DNA of 62,301 nt from Streptomyces sennicomposti (GCF_019890635.1 NZ_JAIOAB010000043.1:1-62301), one strand, 5' to 3'; positions 18,217 to 26,720 are shown, numbered from the stretch's first letter. The notes: generated by a model from the letters alone, not told the origin. Translations and numbers: made by a program.

Positions 18217-19077
18217 ATGTCCCAACAGGCTCAACCGACCGCCCGGCCCGACGAGGCCGCCGCTGAGCCCGAGACCCCGCATCTCGACTTCGAGGGCACG
18301 ACGCCGTACGAGGACTACGTCAAGGCGGACGTGCTCACCCACCTCCAGCAGACCCTCTCCGACGACCCCGGAGAGATGGTCTTCCTGGTCACCACCCAGG
18401 TGATGGAGCTGTGGTTCACCGTCATCGTGCACGAGTGGGAGACCGCCGCCCACGCCCTGCGCGCGGACGACGTGCCGACGGCGATCGCCGCGCTGAAGCG
18501 TTCCGTACGGGAGCTGGAGGCGCTGAACGCCTCCTGGCGGCCGCTCGGCCAGCTCACCCCGGCGCAGTTCAACAGCTACCGCGGCGCGCTCGGCGAGGGC
18601 TCCGGCTTCCAGTCGGCGATGTACCGGCGCCTGGAGTTCCTGCTCGGCGACAAGTCCGCCTCGATGCTCGTCCCGCACCGCGGCGCGCCCCGCGTCCACG
18701 CCGAGCTGGAGAAGGCCCTGCACGAGCCGAGCCTGTACGACGAGGTGCTGCGGCTGCTCGCCCGGCGCGGCCACGCCGTCCCGGAGGCCGTGCTGCGGCG
18801 TGACGTGTCGCGGCGCTACGAGCCCTCCCCGGAGGTGGAGGCGGTCTGGACGGCGCTCTACTCCGGCGACGAGCACGACGAACTCGCCCGGCTCGGCGAG
18901 GCGTTGACGGACGTCGCCGAACTGGTGTGGCGCTGGCGCAACGACCACCTGGTCGCCACCCGCCGCGCGATGGGCGCCAAGGCGGGCACCGGCGGCTCCG
19001 CCGGGGTGGCCTGGCTGGAGAAGCGGGCGCAGAAGTACGTGTTCCCCGAGCTGTGGACGGCGAGGTCCCATGTCTGA
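18217..19077 (+). CDS. kynA: Tryptophan 2,3-dioxygenase
   Basis: A 286-residue haem dioxygenase. It opens the indole ring of tryptophan to N-formylkynurenine, the first step of the kynurenine route. Family motifs: LDFEGTTPYEDYVKADVLTHLQ (about 28-49), TQVMELWFTVIVHEWETA, GSGFQSAMYRRLEFLLGDK, and RWRNDHLVATRRAMGAKAGTGGSAG, in which the His of NDHL is the expected proximal haem ligand. ATG 18217 has AGGAG 6 nt upstream. It overlaps kynU by 8 nt, giving coupled translation with the third-step enzyme. Confidence 0.94.
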   Translation: MSQQAQPTARPDEAAAEPETPHLDFEGTTPYEDYVKADVLTHLQQTLSDDPGEMVFLVTTQVMELWFTVIVHEWETAAHALRADDVPTAIAALKRSVRELEALNASWRPLGQLTPAQFNSYRGALGEGSGFQSAMYRRLEFLLGDKSASMLVPHRGAPRVHAELEKALHEPSLYDEVLRLLARRGHAVPEAVLRRDVSRRYEPSPEVEAVWTALYSGDEHDELARLGEALTDVAELVWRWRNDHLVATRRAMGAKAGTGGSAGVAWLEKRAQKYVFPELWTARSHV

Positions 19078-20482
19078 GCTGACGGAGCCGACGGAGCGGA
19101 AGTCCCCGGCCGGCCGGGCGACGGAGCAGAAGTCCCCGGCCGACCGGAAGTCCCTGGCCGGCCGGGCGGCGGACCGGAAGTCTTTGGCCGACCGGGCGGC
19201 GGAGCGGAAGTCCCTGGCCGGCCGGGCGGCGGAGCTGGACGCCGCCGATCCGCTCGCGCCGCTGCGCGACCGGTTCGTCCTGGACGACGGCGGTGTCTAC
19301 CTCGACGGGAACTCGCTGGGCGCGCTCCCGGCCGGCGTCCCGGACCGGGTCGCGGACGTGGTCCGGCGGCAGTGGGGCGAGCTGCGCATCCGGTCCTGGG
19401 GCGAGAGCGGCTGGTGGACCGCGCCCGAGCGGATCGGCGACCGGATCGCCCCGCTGGTCGGAGCCGCGCCGGGGCAGATCGTGGTCGGCGACTCGACCAG
19501 CGTGAACGTCTTCAAGGCGTTGGTGGCGGCGGTGCGGATGGCCCGCGAGGCGGGCGCGGAGACAGCCGGCGGGACCGGCGAGGGCGGCGGGAGCGGCGAG
19601 GGCGGCGGGAGCGGTGGGACCGGCGGTGGCGAGGGCCGGGACGAGATCCTCGTCGACGCCTCCACCTTCCCCACCGACGGCTACATCGCCGCCTCCGCCG
19701 CCCGGATGACCGGCTGCGTCGTCCGTCCGGTCGCGCCGCACGAGGTGCCCGCGGCGCTGTCGCCGCGCACCGCCGCGGTCCTGCTGAACCACGTCGACTA
19801 CCGCACCGGCCGCCTGCACGACCTGCCGTCCCTCACGGCGGCCGTGCACGCGGCGGGGGCGTACGCCGTCTGGGACCTGTGCCACAGCGCGGGCGCCCTG
19901 CCGGTCGGGCTGGACGAGCACGGGGTCGCGCTGGCGGTCGGGTGCACGTACAAGTTCCTGAACGGCGGGCCGGGTTCACCGGCCTTCCTGTACGTCCGCG
20001 CCGGGCTGCAGGAGCGCTTCGACTCCCCGCTGCCGGGCTGGAACTCGCACGCCGAGCCGTTCGGCATGCGGCCCGACTACGAGCCGGCGAAGGGCGCGGT
20101 GCGCGGCCGGGTCGGCACCCCGGACATCCTGTCCCTGCTCGCCCTGGAGGCGGCGCTGGACGTGTGGGAGGGGGTGTCGGTCGAGGCGGTGCGGGCCAAG
20201 TCCCTGGCGCTGACGGACTTCTTCCTGGAGTGCGTCGCCGCCCATGTCCCCGCCGGGCGCGTGGAGTCGGTGACCCCGGCCGCGCACGCGGAACGCGGCA
20301 GCCAGGTCGCGCTGCGCTGCGCGGACGCCGGTGAGGTGATGGAGCGCCTGATCGCGCGGGGCGTGGTCGGCGACTTCCGCGCCCCGGACATCCTCCGCTT
20401 CGGCTTCACCCCGCTCTACGTCGGCTTCGCCGACGCGGAGCGGGCGGCGCGGGTGCTGGGGGAGGTGCTGAAGGGGGCGTAG
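19070..20482 (+). CDS. kynU: Kynureninase with repeat-expanded N-terminus
   Basis: A 470-residue PLP enzyme that cleaves kynurenine to anthranilate and alanine. The core starts near residue 57 (AAELDAADPLAPLRDRF), then VYLDGNSLGALP, WDLCHSAGALPVGLDEHGV with the cofactor Asp, and VGCTYKFLNGGPGSPAF with the PLP lysine. GRVGTPDILSL and RFGFTPLYVGF are typical of the C-terminal half. Family members are usually about 400-420 residues. The excess comes from an N-terminal array of KSLAGRAAER-type decapeptides (19097-19234) and a Gly/Ser/Glu insert (GEGGGS twice, 19577-19612). Both keep the frame and lie away from catalytic residues, so activity is probably kept. Confidence 0.93.
   Translation: MSELTEPTERKSPAGRATEQKSPADRKSLAGRAADRKSLADRAAERKSLAGRAAELDAADPLAPLRDRFVLDDGGVYLDGNSLGALPAGVPDRVADVVRRQWGELRIRSWGESGWWTAPERIGDRIAPLVGAAPGQIVVGDSTSVNVFKALVAAVRMAREAGAETAGGTGEGGGSGEGGGSGGTGGGEGRDEILVDASTFPTDGYIAASAARMTGCVVRPVAPHEVPAALSPRTAAVLLNHVDYRTGRLHDLPSLTAAVHAAGAYAVWDLCHSAGALPVGLDEHGVALAVGCTYKFLNGGPGSPAFLYVRAGLQERFDSPLPGWNSHAEPFGMRPDYEPAKGAVRGRVGTPDILSLLALEAALDVWEGVSVEAVRAKSLALTDFFLECVAAHVPAGRVESVTPAAHAERGSQVALRCADAGEVMERLIARGVVGDFRAPDILRFGFTPLYVGFADAERAARVLGEVLKGA
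19097..19234 (+). repeat. 30-bp in-frame minisatellite in kynU
   Basis: Units lie at 19097-19126, 19127-19144 (an 18-bp partial unit), 19145-19174, 19175-19204 and 19205-19234. The consensus begins CGGAAGTCCCTGGCCGGCC. Each full unit encodes ten residues (RKSLAGRAAE-like). Lengths are multiples of 3, so copy-number change would not break the gene. Confidence 0.85.
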
Positions 20483-20908
20483 CGCAGTCGGGGAGGGACC
20501 GGGACGGGTCGGGACCGGGACGGGACCGGGGCGGGTCGGGCTGGGCGCCCACCCGGCTCGGGCGCCCACCCGGCCGGGGTGCTCATCCGGCCGGGGTGCC
20601 CACCTGGCCTGGGCGCCCGCCCGGCCTGGGCACCCGCCCGGCCGGGGTTGCTCATCCGGCCGGGCGCCCACCCGGCCCGGCCCGAACGGATCCCCTGGGG
20701 ACCGGTCCCGGGCCCGTCTCCGCCCGGGGCGGTCGGGCGGGCGCTCCGAACGCCCGCACCGGCGTCGTACGTGCGTGTCGGTGCACGTCATGCGCCTGGT
20801 ACCGTCCCGCCAACGGCCGAACCGGCGCCGAGCGCGACCCCGCGCCCGCCGGTTCCGTTGCGTCGCCGTTTCGCCGTAACGCCGTTTCACCGCTGAGAGG
20901 TTGGAGCA
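20483..20908. other. Repeat-rich intergenic region before the formamidase gene
   Basis: At 20500-20540 there are GGACCGGGACGGG-type repeats. From about 20541 to 20690 there are roughly eight degenerate 19-bp units of the type CGGGCGCCCACCCGGCC. The last 200 bases are unique and contain the promoter and the RBS TTGGAG before ATG 20909. No gene was found. Confidence 0.6.
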
Positions 20909-21898
20909 ATGCCGGACGCCGCCGCACCCCGCGACGCCGCAGGTGACCTGGCCGGACGGGACCCGGTGGCGCGGGACGCCGCGGAGGAGGCGTCCGCCTT
21001 CTCGCACGCGCCCGTCGAGCCCGACGGCACCGCCGCCTACGGCGACCACCCGGACCAGGTCATCGACTTCTACGCCCCGCGCGGCCCCGGCGAAGCCGGC
21101 GGAACCGGCGGAACCGGCGATGCCGCGCCCGCCGGTTCCGCACCGCGCGGCCTTGGCGGCTCCGCGCCCGCCGGTTCGGCCCCGCTCGTCGTGGTGCTGC
21201 ACGGCGGCGCCTGGCGGGCTCCGTACGACCGGCGGCACGTCACGCCGTTCGCGGACTTCCTCGCGCGGCGCGGCTTCGCCGTGGCCAACGTCGAGTACCG
21301 GCGCGGCGCCGAGGGTCCCGCCGGGGAGCCGCCCGTCGCGGGCCGCTGGCCGGACACCTTCGACGACGTGGCCGCCGCGCTGGACGCGCTGCCCGCGCTC
21401 GCCGAACGGACGCTCCCGCAGGCCGACACGCGGCGTACGGTCCTCACCGGCCACTCCGCGGGCGGCCACCTCGCCCTGTGGGCAGCGGCCCGGCACGTCC
21501 TGCCCGCCGGCTCCCCCTGGCGCACCGACGGCCCGGCCCCGCTGCGCGGCGTGGTCGCGCTCGCTCCCATCGCCGACTTCGAGGCCGCCGGGAAACTGGG
21601 TGTGTGCGGCGGCGCGGCGCTCCAACTGCTCGGCGGGGAGGAGCACTTCGCCGAGCGGCGGCTCCACGCCGATCCCACCCTGCTGCTGCCCACCGGCATA
21701 GCGACGACCGTGGTGCAGGGCCGGACGGACGTGGTCGTACCGCAGGCGGTGGCCGAGGCGTACGCGGACGCGGCGGCCCGGGCGGGCGAACCGGCGGGCC
21801 TGACCCTGCTGGAGGACGTCGGCCACTTCCCGCTGATCGACCCGGCGGCCGACGCCTGCGCGGTGGTCGCGGAGGAGATCGCCCAACTCGCCTGGTGA
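20909..21898 (+). CDS. Alpha/beta hydrolase, probable kynurenine formamidase
   Basis: A 329-residue hydrolase. The oxyanion-hole motif HGGAW follows LVVVLHGG at about 94-101. The nucleophile is Ser183 in TGHSAGGHLALWAA. DVVVP supplies the likely Asp and DVGHFPLIDP the His. The HGGxW motif and the position after kynA-kynU suggest it hydrolyses N-formylkynurenine to kynurenine, the second step. It is of the alpha/beta-hydrolase (AFMID) type, not the metal-dependent KynB type. A Gly/Ala/Pro-rich linker at about 58-92 looks expanded. The gap of 426 bp from kynU argues for a separate promoter. A general carboxylesterase is the alternative. Confidence 0.7.
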   Translation: MPDAAAPRDAAGDLAGRDPVARDAAEEASAFSHAPVEPDGTAAYGDHPDQVIDFYAPRGPGEAGGTGGTGDAAPAGSAPRGLGGSAPAGSAPLVVVLHGGAWRAPYDRRHVTPFADFLARRGFAVANVEYRRGAEGPAGEPPVAGRWPDTFDDVAAALDALPALAERTLPQADTRRTVLTGHSAGGHLALWAAARHVLPAGSPWRTDGPAPLRGVVALAPIADFEAAGKLGVCGGAALQLLGGEEHFAERRLHADPTLLLPTGIATTVVQGRTDVVVPQAVAEAYADAAARAGEPAGLTLLEDVGHFPLIDPAADACAVVAEEIAQLAW

Positions 21899-22053
21899 AC
21901 GACGGCCCGCCGGCCCCCGCAGTGATCACGAGCCCCGGCGCCCGGCACCCCAGGGTCGGCGCCCGGCGCCCCAGGGTCCGAGGTGGCCCGAGTGCCCGGC
22001 GTGACCGTGGGTCCGGGCGCCCCGGGGCGACCACGGGATCTGCCGCACCCCCA

Positions 22054-22071
22054 TACCCGTAATACCTGAGA
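22054..22071 (+). promoter_or_regulatory. 18-bp element shared with 26703-26720 (copy 1)
   Basis: TACCCGTAATACCTGAGA lies 105 bp upstream of the DUF1023-like hydrolase gene that starts an operon ending in a two-component system. A copy with one difference precedes the next kinase gene. It is a candidate operator or promoter element for the NarL-type regulators encoded here. Confidence 0.5.
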
Positions 22072-22175
22072 GCTACGGCGGAGAACAGCTCCCGGGCGGG
22101 ACGCGAGCGATGCGGTCCGATCCGTAATTTCCCTTCCAGTCGAGCCCGGTGCGCGGGCGGAGCGGAGGGGGAGCC

Positions 22176-23294
22176 ATGGGGCCGGATGCGGCGGTCGTCG
22201 CCGGGCAGCGGACAGCGTGCGTCACCGTTCGGGAGCGGGAGCGGGAGCGGGAGCGGGAGCGGGAGCGGGAGCGGGAACGGGGACGGGGAAGGGGACCGGG
22301 GCCGCGGGCGCCGCGGCGCGAGGACGCCTCCCGGAGGCCGCGCCGAGGAATCCGGACGCTGCTCGCCGTCCTCGTCCTCGCGGCCGTGGTGGTGCCTCTG
22401 TCGGCGGCCGCCCGCCCCCGGATCCCCGCCCCGGCGCCGGCGGATCTCGCCGCCCCGGCCACGCCCGCCGCTCTGACGTCGGTCTACGCGGCGAACCGCG
22501 CCGACGCCGCACAGGCGTCCCGCATGGCCGCCGCGCACGGCTACGCGCACCGCGCGGCCGTGGACCGGGACCTGGCGTCCCCCTCCCGCCACCTGCTCTC
22601 CTTCGACGGCCGCGGCCCGGGCCGTGTCACGGAGGTGATCGGCGACCTGGCGCACGCGGACCGCGTCGCCGTCCTCGTCCCCGGCTCGGACACCTCGCTC
22701 GACACCTACGACCGCTTCCGGGCGGACGCCCTCGCCCTCTCCCGGGAGCTGACCCGCAGGGCACCCGCCGGAACACACCCGGCGGTGGTCGCCTGGCTCG
22801 GCTACGAGACACCGGACACGGTCAGCACCACGGTCCTCACCACGCGCCGCGCCGAGCGGGCGGCCCCGCACCTGCGGCAGCTGGTCCGCGAGCTGCGGGG
22901 CGTGACCGGCCGCGCGGCGCGCATCGCCCCGGTGTGCCACTCCTACGGTTCGGTGGTGTGCGGCCGCGCCGCCGCAGGACTGGCCGTGTCCGACATCGTC
23001 CTGCTCGGCAGCCCCGGCACCGGCGCCGACACCGTGGCGGCGCTGCACACCCGGGCCCGCGTCTGGGCGGCTCGTGGCGACGACGACTGGGTGGCGAACG
23101 TGCCGCACGCCCGCGCCGACCTGCTCGGCAGGACATTCGGGTTCGGCGCCGATCCCATGGCCCCGGCCTTCGGCGCCCGGGTCTTCCCGGCCGGAAGAGG
23201 CGGCCACAGCGACTACTTCAGCCCCGGCTCCCCGTCCCTGGCCAACCTTGCCCGGATCGTCCTGGGTCCCGCGAAGGAGACCCGTGGTGACTGA
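22176..23294 (+). CDS. DUF1023-like alpha/beta hydrolase with Arg-Glu repeat and membrane anchor
   Basis: A 372-residue protein. Residues about 20-45 are a dipeptide run (RE repeated, from a GGGAGC hexanucleotide array at 22231-22272), followed by basic residues and one hydrophobic helix (IRTLLAVLVLAAVVVPLSAAA), a signal anchor. The exported part has GRVTEVIGDLAHADRVAVLVPGSDTSLDTYDRF and VCHSYGSVVCGRAA with the nucleophile Ser near 252, the typical pattern of actinobacterial DUF1023 hydrolases. ATG 22176 follows GGAGGGGGAG. It overlaps the acyltransferase start. The substrate is unknown; cell-envelope lipids are a guess from the neighbour. Confidence 0.8.
   Translation: MGPDAAVVAGQRTACVTVRERERERERERERERERGRGRGPGPRAPRREDASRRPRRGIRTLLAVLVLAAVVVPLSAAARPRIPAPAPADLAAPATPAALTSVYAANRADAAQASRMAAAHGYAHRAAVDRDLASPSRHLLSFDGRGPGRVTEVIGDLAHADRVAVLVPGSDTSLDTYDRFRADALALSRELTRRAPAGTHPAVVAWLGYETPDTVSTTVLTTRRAERAAPHLRQLVRELRGVTGRAARIAPVCHSYGSVVCGRAAAGLAVSDIVLLGSPGTGADTVAALHTRARVWAARGDDDWVANVPHARADLLGRTFGFGADPMAPAFGARVFPAGRGGHSDYFSPGSPSLANLARIVLGPAKETRGD
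22231..22272 (+). repeat. GGGAGC hexanucleotide microsatellite, seven perfect copies
   Basis: Seven uninterrupted GGGAGC units, followed by degenerate GGGAAC/GGGGAC units, encode an alternating Arg-Glu run in the hydrolase N-terminus. Unit changes keep the reading frame. Confidence 0.92.
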
Positions 23295-24564
23295 TCACCG
23301 CACCGTCGCGCTCACCCGTCCCACCCGCATGCGCGTCCCCGCCCGCATGCGCGTCCCCTCCCGTGTACGCGCCGCCGCCCGCCGTGTCGACGCCGCCACC
23401 CCGCCGCACCGGGACCGCGCGGTGGACGCCCTGCGCGCGGGCGCGATCCTGGGAGTGGTCCTGGGCCACTGGCTGGTCACCGCGCTGGTCGCGGACCTTC
23501 AGACGCGCCCCCGCCCGACGCTCCGCACCGCGAGCCCCCTGCACTTCATGCCCTGGCTGGCGCCCGTCTCCTGGGCCTTCCAGACGCTGGCCGTGTTCTT
23601 CCTGGTCGGCGGCCGCGTGGCCATGCGTAGCCATCTGTCGGCCCGTGCCCGCGGTGTCGCCTACCCGCGGTGGCTCCGTGCCCGTCTGTCCCGCCTGTCC
23701 AGGCCGACCGTCGCGGTACTGGCCCTGTGGGCGCCGGCCGCCGCCGCACTCCTGCTGACCGGGACGGACCCGGCCACGATCCGCACCCTCGTCAAACTGG
23801 CCCTGTCCCCGATGTGGTTCCTGCTGGTCTTCGCCGCGCTGACCGCCGCCACCCCGCTGCTGACCGGACTCAGCCCGCTGTGGCCCCTGGCCGTCGTCCT
23901 GCACGTGGACCTTCTCCGCTTCGGCCTCGGTGCCCCCGACTGGCTCGGCTGGCTGAACCTGCCCGCCGGCTGGCTGGTTCCGTACGCCCTCGGCGCGGCC
24001 TGGGCCCGCGGTGAACTGGAGAGCCGCCGCGCGGGCTGGACGCTGCTGGGCGGCGGCGCGGCGGCGACCGCCGCACTCGTCGTCTGGGCGGGCTACCCGG
24101 CGTCGATGGTCGGCGTCCCGGGCGCCGCGGTCTCCAACCTGGATCCGCCGACCCTGGCCACCGTCACCTTCGGCCTCGCCCAGTGCGGCCTGGCCCTGCT
24201 GCTGCGCGACCGGCTGGGCCGGGCGATGCGCCGTCCACTCGCCTGGGCGGCCGTGGCCCTGGTCAACCTGTCCGCGATGACGATCTTCCTCTGGCACCAG
24301 ACCGCCCTGATGGCGACCACCGCCCTGGGCCTCCTCGCGGGCCGTCTGCCCGGCCTCCACACCCTCCCCGACGACCTGGCGTGGGTGGCGTACCGACTGG
24401 CCTGGCTCCCGGTCTTCGCGCTGGCGCTGGCCGTGTGCCGGACGGCGTTCCACGGCCGCGAACACGGCATCGGCCCGCACCGCTCCCCCGCGGCCCGGGC
24501 GCACCGCCCCGGAGCCCGCGAGCCCGGCCCGGTCCCTGCCGGAGAGCCTAGGGTGGACGCGTGA
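23287..24564 (+). CDS. Acyltransferase family 3 membrane protein
   Basis: 425 residues with about ten membrane helices. HRDRAVDALRAGAILGVVLGHWLV near 40-63 holds the Arg and His typical of acyltransferase-3 enzymes, which acylate sugars or envelope components at the membrane. The N-terminus contains MRVPARMRVPSRVR, a short internal repeat. GTG 23287 is 7 nt after AAGGAG; GTG 23284 is equally in frame. It overlaps the upstream hydrolase stop, and its own stop overlaps the downstream kinase GTG, so hydrolase-acyltransferase-kinase-regulator appear to be one operon. The real substrate is unknown. Confidence 0.82.
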   Translation: MTDHRTVALTRPTRMRVPARMRVPSRVRAAARRVDAATPPHRDRAVDALRAGAILGVVLGHWLVTALVADLQTRPRPTLRTASPLHFMPWLAPVSWAFQTLAVFFLVGGRVAMRSHLSARARGVAYPRWLRARLSRLSRPTVAVLALWAPAAAALLLTGTDPATIRTLVKLALSPMWFLLVFAALTAATPLLTGLSPLWPLAVVLHVDLLRFGLGAPDWLGWLNLPAGWLVPYALGAAWARGELESRRAGWTLLGGGAAATAALVVWAGYPASMVGVPGAAVSNLDPPTLATVTFGLAQCGLALLLRDRLGRAMRRPLAWAAVALVNLSAMTIFLWHQTALMATTALGLLAGRLPGLHTLPDDLAWVAYRLAWLPVFALALAVCRTAFHGREHGIGPHRSPAARAHRPGAREPGPVPAGEPRVDA

Positions 24565-26012
24565 TCGGAGGGGAGAGCCGCGTCCGGCGAGGACTGCGGA
24601 CACTGCGCGGCGACCTGTGGAGCCTGAAGGCGGACCCCATGCCGCCCTCCGTCTGGCTGCGCTGGCTGCCGCACGGCATCGTGTGGCTGCTCGCCGTCGG
24701 GGTCCTGGCCGGCGGCCCGGAACAACTCCACGCGAGCGGCGGCCTGGCTCTCAGGTACGCGCTCCTCATCGCGCTCTGCCAGAGCGGCGCGGTGGCGCTC
24801 GCCCTGTGGCGTCCCGTCCCGGCGTGGTGGCTGTCGACCGCCGTCACGGTGGTGGCGGCGGTCGCGGTGCACGACCGGCTGAGGGCCGACTTCATGCGGC
24901 CCTGGCCCTGGACGGCGGCCGGGCTCATCGGTCATCTCCTCGTCCTGCTGCTGCTCGCCCTGCGGGTGCGCGTCCGCGTCGCCGTGGAGGCGCTGGCCGT
25001 GACCGTGCTGGTCACCTACGTCCTGGAAGGTCTGTGGGGCGCGGTGGCATACCAGCCCACAGGGGTCGTCGCGGTGGTCCTGTCCGCGGTCGCGGTGGTA
25101 CTCGGCGCCGCCCTGCGGGGCCGCCGCGAGGCCCGCGCGGAGCTGGGCCGCCAGACCACGCTCACCGCGGAGGAACGGGCCCGGCGCACCCTCCTGGAGG
25201 AACGCAGCCGCATCGCCCGGGAACTGCACGACGTCGTCGCCCACCACATGTCGGTCATCTCCATCCAGGCGCAGGTGGCGCCGTATCTGACGGCGGATCC
25301 CTCGGACGAGCTGAAGGAGAACCTCGCCGGCATCCGGCAGAACGCGCTGGAGGCGCTCGCCGAACTGCGCCGCGTGCTCGGCGTGCTGCGCTCGCCGAAC
25401 CCCGAGGACCCCTACGGCCTCGGCGAACCGGGCGCCGGAGCGGCGCCGCGCGGCCCGCAGCCCACCCTCGACCGCCTCGACGCCCTGGTCGAGAACACCC
25501 GCGCCGCCGGACTGACGGTCGTCCTGGAGACCGAGGACACCCGGACCCGGCCGCGGCCCTACTCGCCCGGCGTGGAGCTGTCGGCGTACCGCATCGTCCA
25601 GGAGGCTCTCAGCAACGCCCTCCGGCACGCCCCGGGCTCGACGGTCCGCGTCGAGATCACCCACATCCCCGACGGCCTGCACCTGAGTGTGGTCAACTCC
25701 CGTCCGCAGCAGCCCGTCACGCCCTCCACGGGCGCGGGGCACGGCCTGCTGGGGATGCGGGAGCGAGCGGCGATGCTGGGCGGCCACGTCACCGCAGTCA
25801 GGACCCTGCACGGGGGCTTCGCCGTCACCGCCTTCCTGCCCCGCGACGGCACGGCCCCCCTCGCCGATCCCGGCCTGCCCGGCCTGCCCGTGGCCACCAC
25901 CGGTCCGGCCGGCGCTCCTGACTTCGTCCTCGAACCGCCGGCCGCGCCCCGCACCCCGCAGGACACCGCCGTGCCGGGCCCACCGCCCCCGACAGGAGAA
26001 CAGACCCCATGA
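24561..26012 (+). CDS. NarL-type sensor histidine kinase
   Basis: 483 residues. Four or five N-terminal helices (about 35-175) carry no large extracytoplasmic loop. A coiled linker leads to SRIARELHDVVAHHMSVISIQAQVAPYL with the phosphoacceptor His. VQEALSNALRHAP and the HGLLGMRERAAMLGGH lid form the ATPase. A Pro-rich tail of about 50 residues follows. The GTG start overlaps the acyltransferase stop (GTGA). In addition TAGGGT at 24549-24554 lies exactly 6 nt upstream, so an internal leaderless promoter for the kinase-regulator pair is likely. Confidence 0.9.
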   Translation: MIGGESRVRRGLRTLRGDLWSLKADPMPPSVWLRWLPHGIVWLLAVGVLAGGPEQLHASGGLALRYALLIALCQSGAVALALWRPVPAWWLSTAVTVVAAVAVHDRLRADFMRPWPWTAAGLIGHLLVLLLLALRVRVRVAVEALAVTVLVTYVLEGLWGAVAYQPTGVVAVVLSAVAVVLGAALRGRREARAELGRQTTLTAEERARRTLLEERSRIARELHDVVAHHMSVISIQAQVAPYLTADPSDELKENLAGIRQNALEALAELRRVLGVLRSPNPEDPYGLGEPGAGAAPRGPQPTLDRLDALVENTRAAGLTVVLETEDTRTRPRPYSPGVELSAYRIVQEALSNALRHAPGSTVRVEITHIPDGLHLSVVNSRPQQPVTPSTGAGHGLLGMRERAAMLGGHVTAVRTLHGGFAVTAFLPRDGTAPLADPGLPGLPVATTGPAGAPDFVLEPPAAPRTPQDTAVPGPPPPTGEQTP

Positions 26013-26683
26013 GCAGCGGCAGCATCCGCGTCCTCATCGCCGACGACCAGCAGATGGTCCGGCAGGGCTTCGGCGTCCTGCTCGACGTCCAGCCGGACAT
26101 CGAGGTGGTCGGCCAGGCGGTGGACGGCCGGGACGCCGTCGCCAAGGTCGCCGAACTCGCCCCGGACGTGGTCCTCATGGACATCCGCATGCCCGAGCTG
26201 AACGGCATCGAGGCGACCCGCCACGTCACGGCCCACGCGCCGGGCACGCGAGTGCTGGTGCTCACCACCTTCGACCTCGACGACTACGTGTACGAGGCGC
26301 TGTGCGCCGGCGCGTCCGGCTTCCTCCTGAAGGACGCCTCCGCCGATCAGTTGGCCGAGGCGGTGCGGGTGGTCGCGGCCGGTGACGCTCTGCTGGCGCC
26401 CGGGATCACCCGCAGGCTGATCGCCGAGTTCTCCCGGATGAACGGCAGGCCGCGCGGCCCGCTCAAGGCACGCGTCGGCACCCTGACCGAGCGGGAGACG
26501 GAGGTGCTCGCGTTGATCGCCCAGGGCCTGTCGAACGCGGAGATCGCCGAGCGCCTCGTCGTCGCCGAGCAGACGGTGAAGACCCATGTCGGCCGCATCC
26601 TGGTCAAGCTGGGGCTCAGGGACCGCACCCAGGCGGCGGTGTTCGCGTACGAATCCGGGCTGGTGCGGCCCTCCGGCTCCTGA
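26009..26683 (+). CDS. LuxR/NarL-family response regulator
   Basis: A 224-residue regulator. The receiver Asp is in VVLMDIRMPELNGIEATRHV. The HTH is LTERETEVLALIAQGLSNAEIAERLVVAEQTVKTHVGRILVKL. It overlaps the kinase by 4 nt. It is strikingly similar to the regulator at 28207-28881 across both domains, including the last residues (RDRTQAAVFAYE), which points to a duplicated module. Confidence 0.93.
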   Translation: MSSGSIRVLIADDQQMVRQGFGVLLDVQPDIEVVGQAVDGRDAVAKVAELAPDVVLMDIRMPELNGIEATRHVTAHAPGTRVLVLTTFDLDDYVYEALCAGASGFLLKDASADQLAEAVRVVAAGDALLAPGITRRLIAEFSRMNGRPRGPLKARVGTLTERETEVLALIAQGLSNAEIAERLVVAEQTVKTHVGRILVKLGLRDRTQAAVFAYESGLVRPSGS

Positions 26684-26702
26684 GCGCGGGCCGCCCCGGG
26701 GC

Positions 26703-26720
26703 TACCCGTAGTACCTGAGA
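26703..26720 (+). promoter_or_regulatory. 18-bp element shared with 22054-22071 (copy 2)
   Basis: TACCCGTAGTACCTGAGA differs from the first copy at one base. It lies 65 bp upstream of the GTG at 26786, close to where an activator would sit relative to the -10 box at 26774-26779. Confidence 0.5.

Noticed and set aside
22231..22280. Possible CRISPR-like array
   Set aside because: The repeats are contiguous hexamers without spacers, and no cas genes are present.
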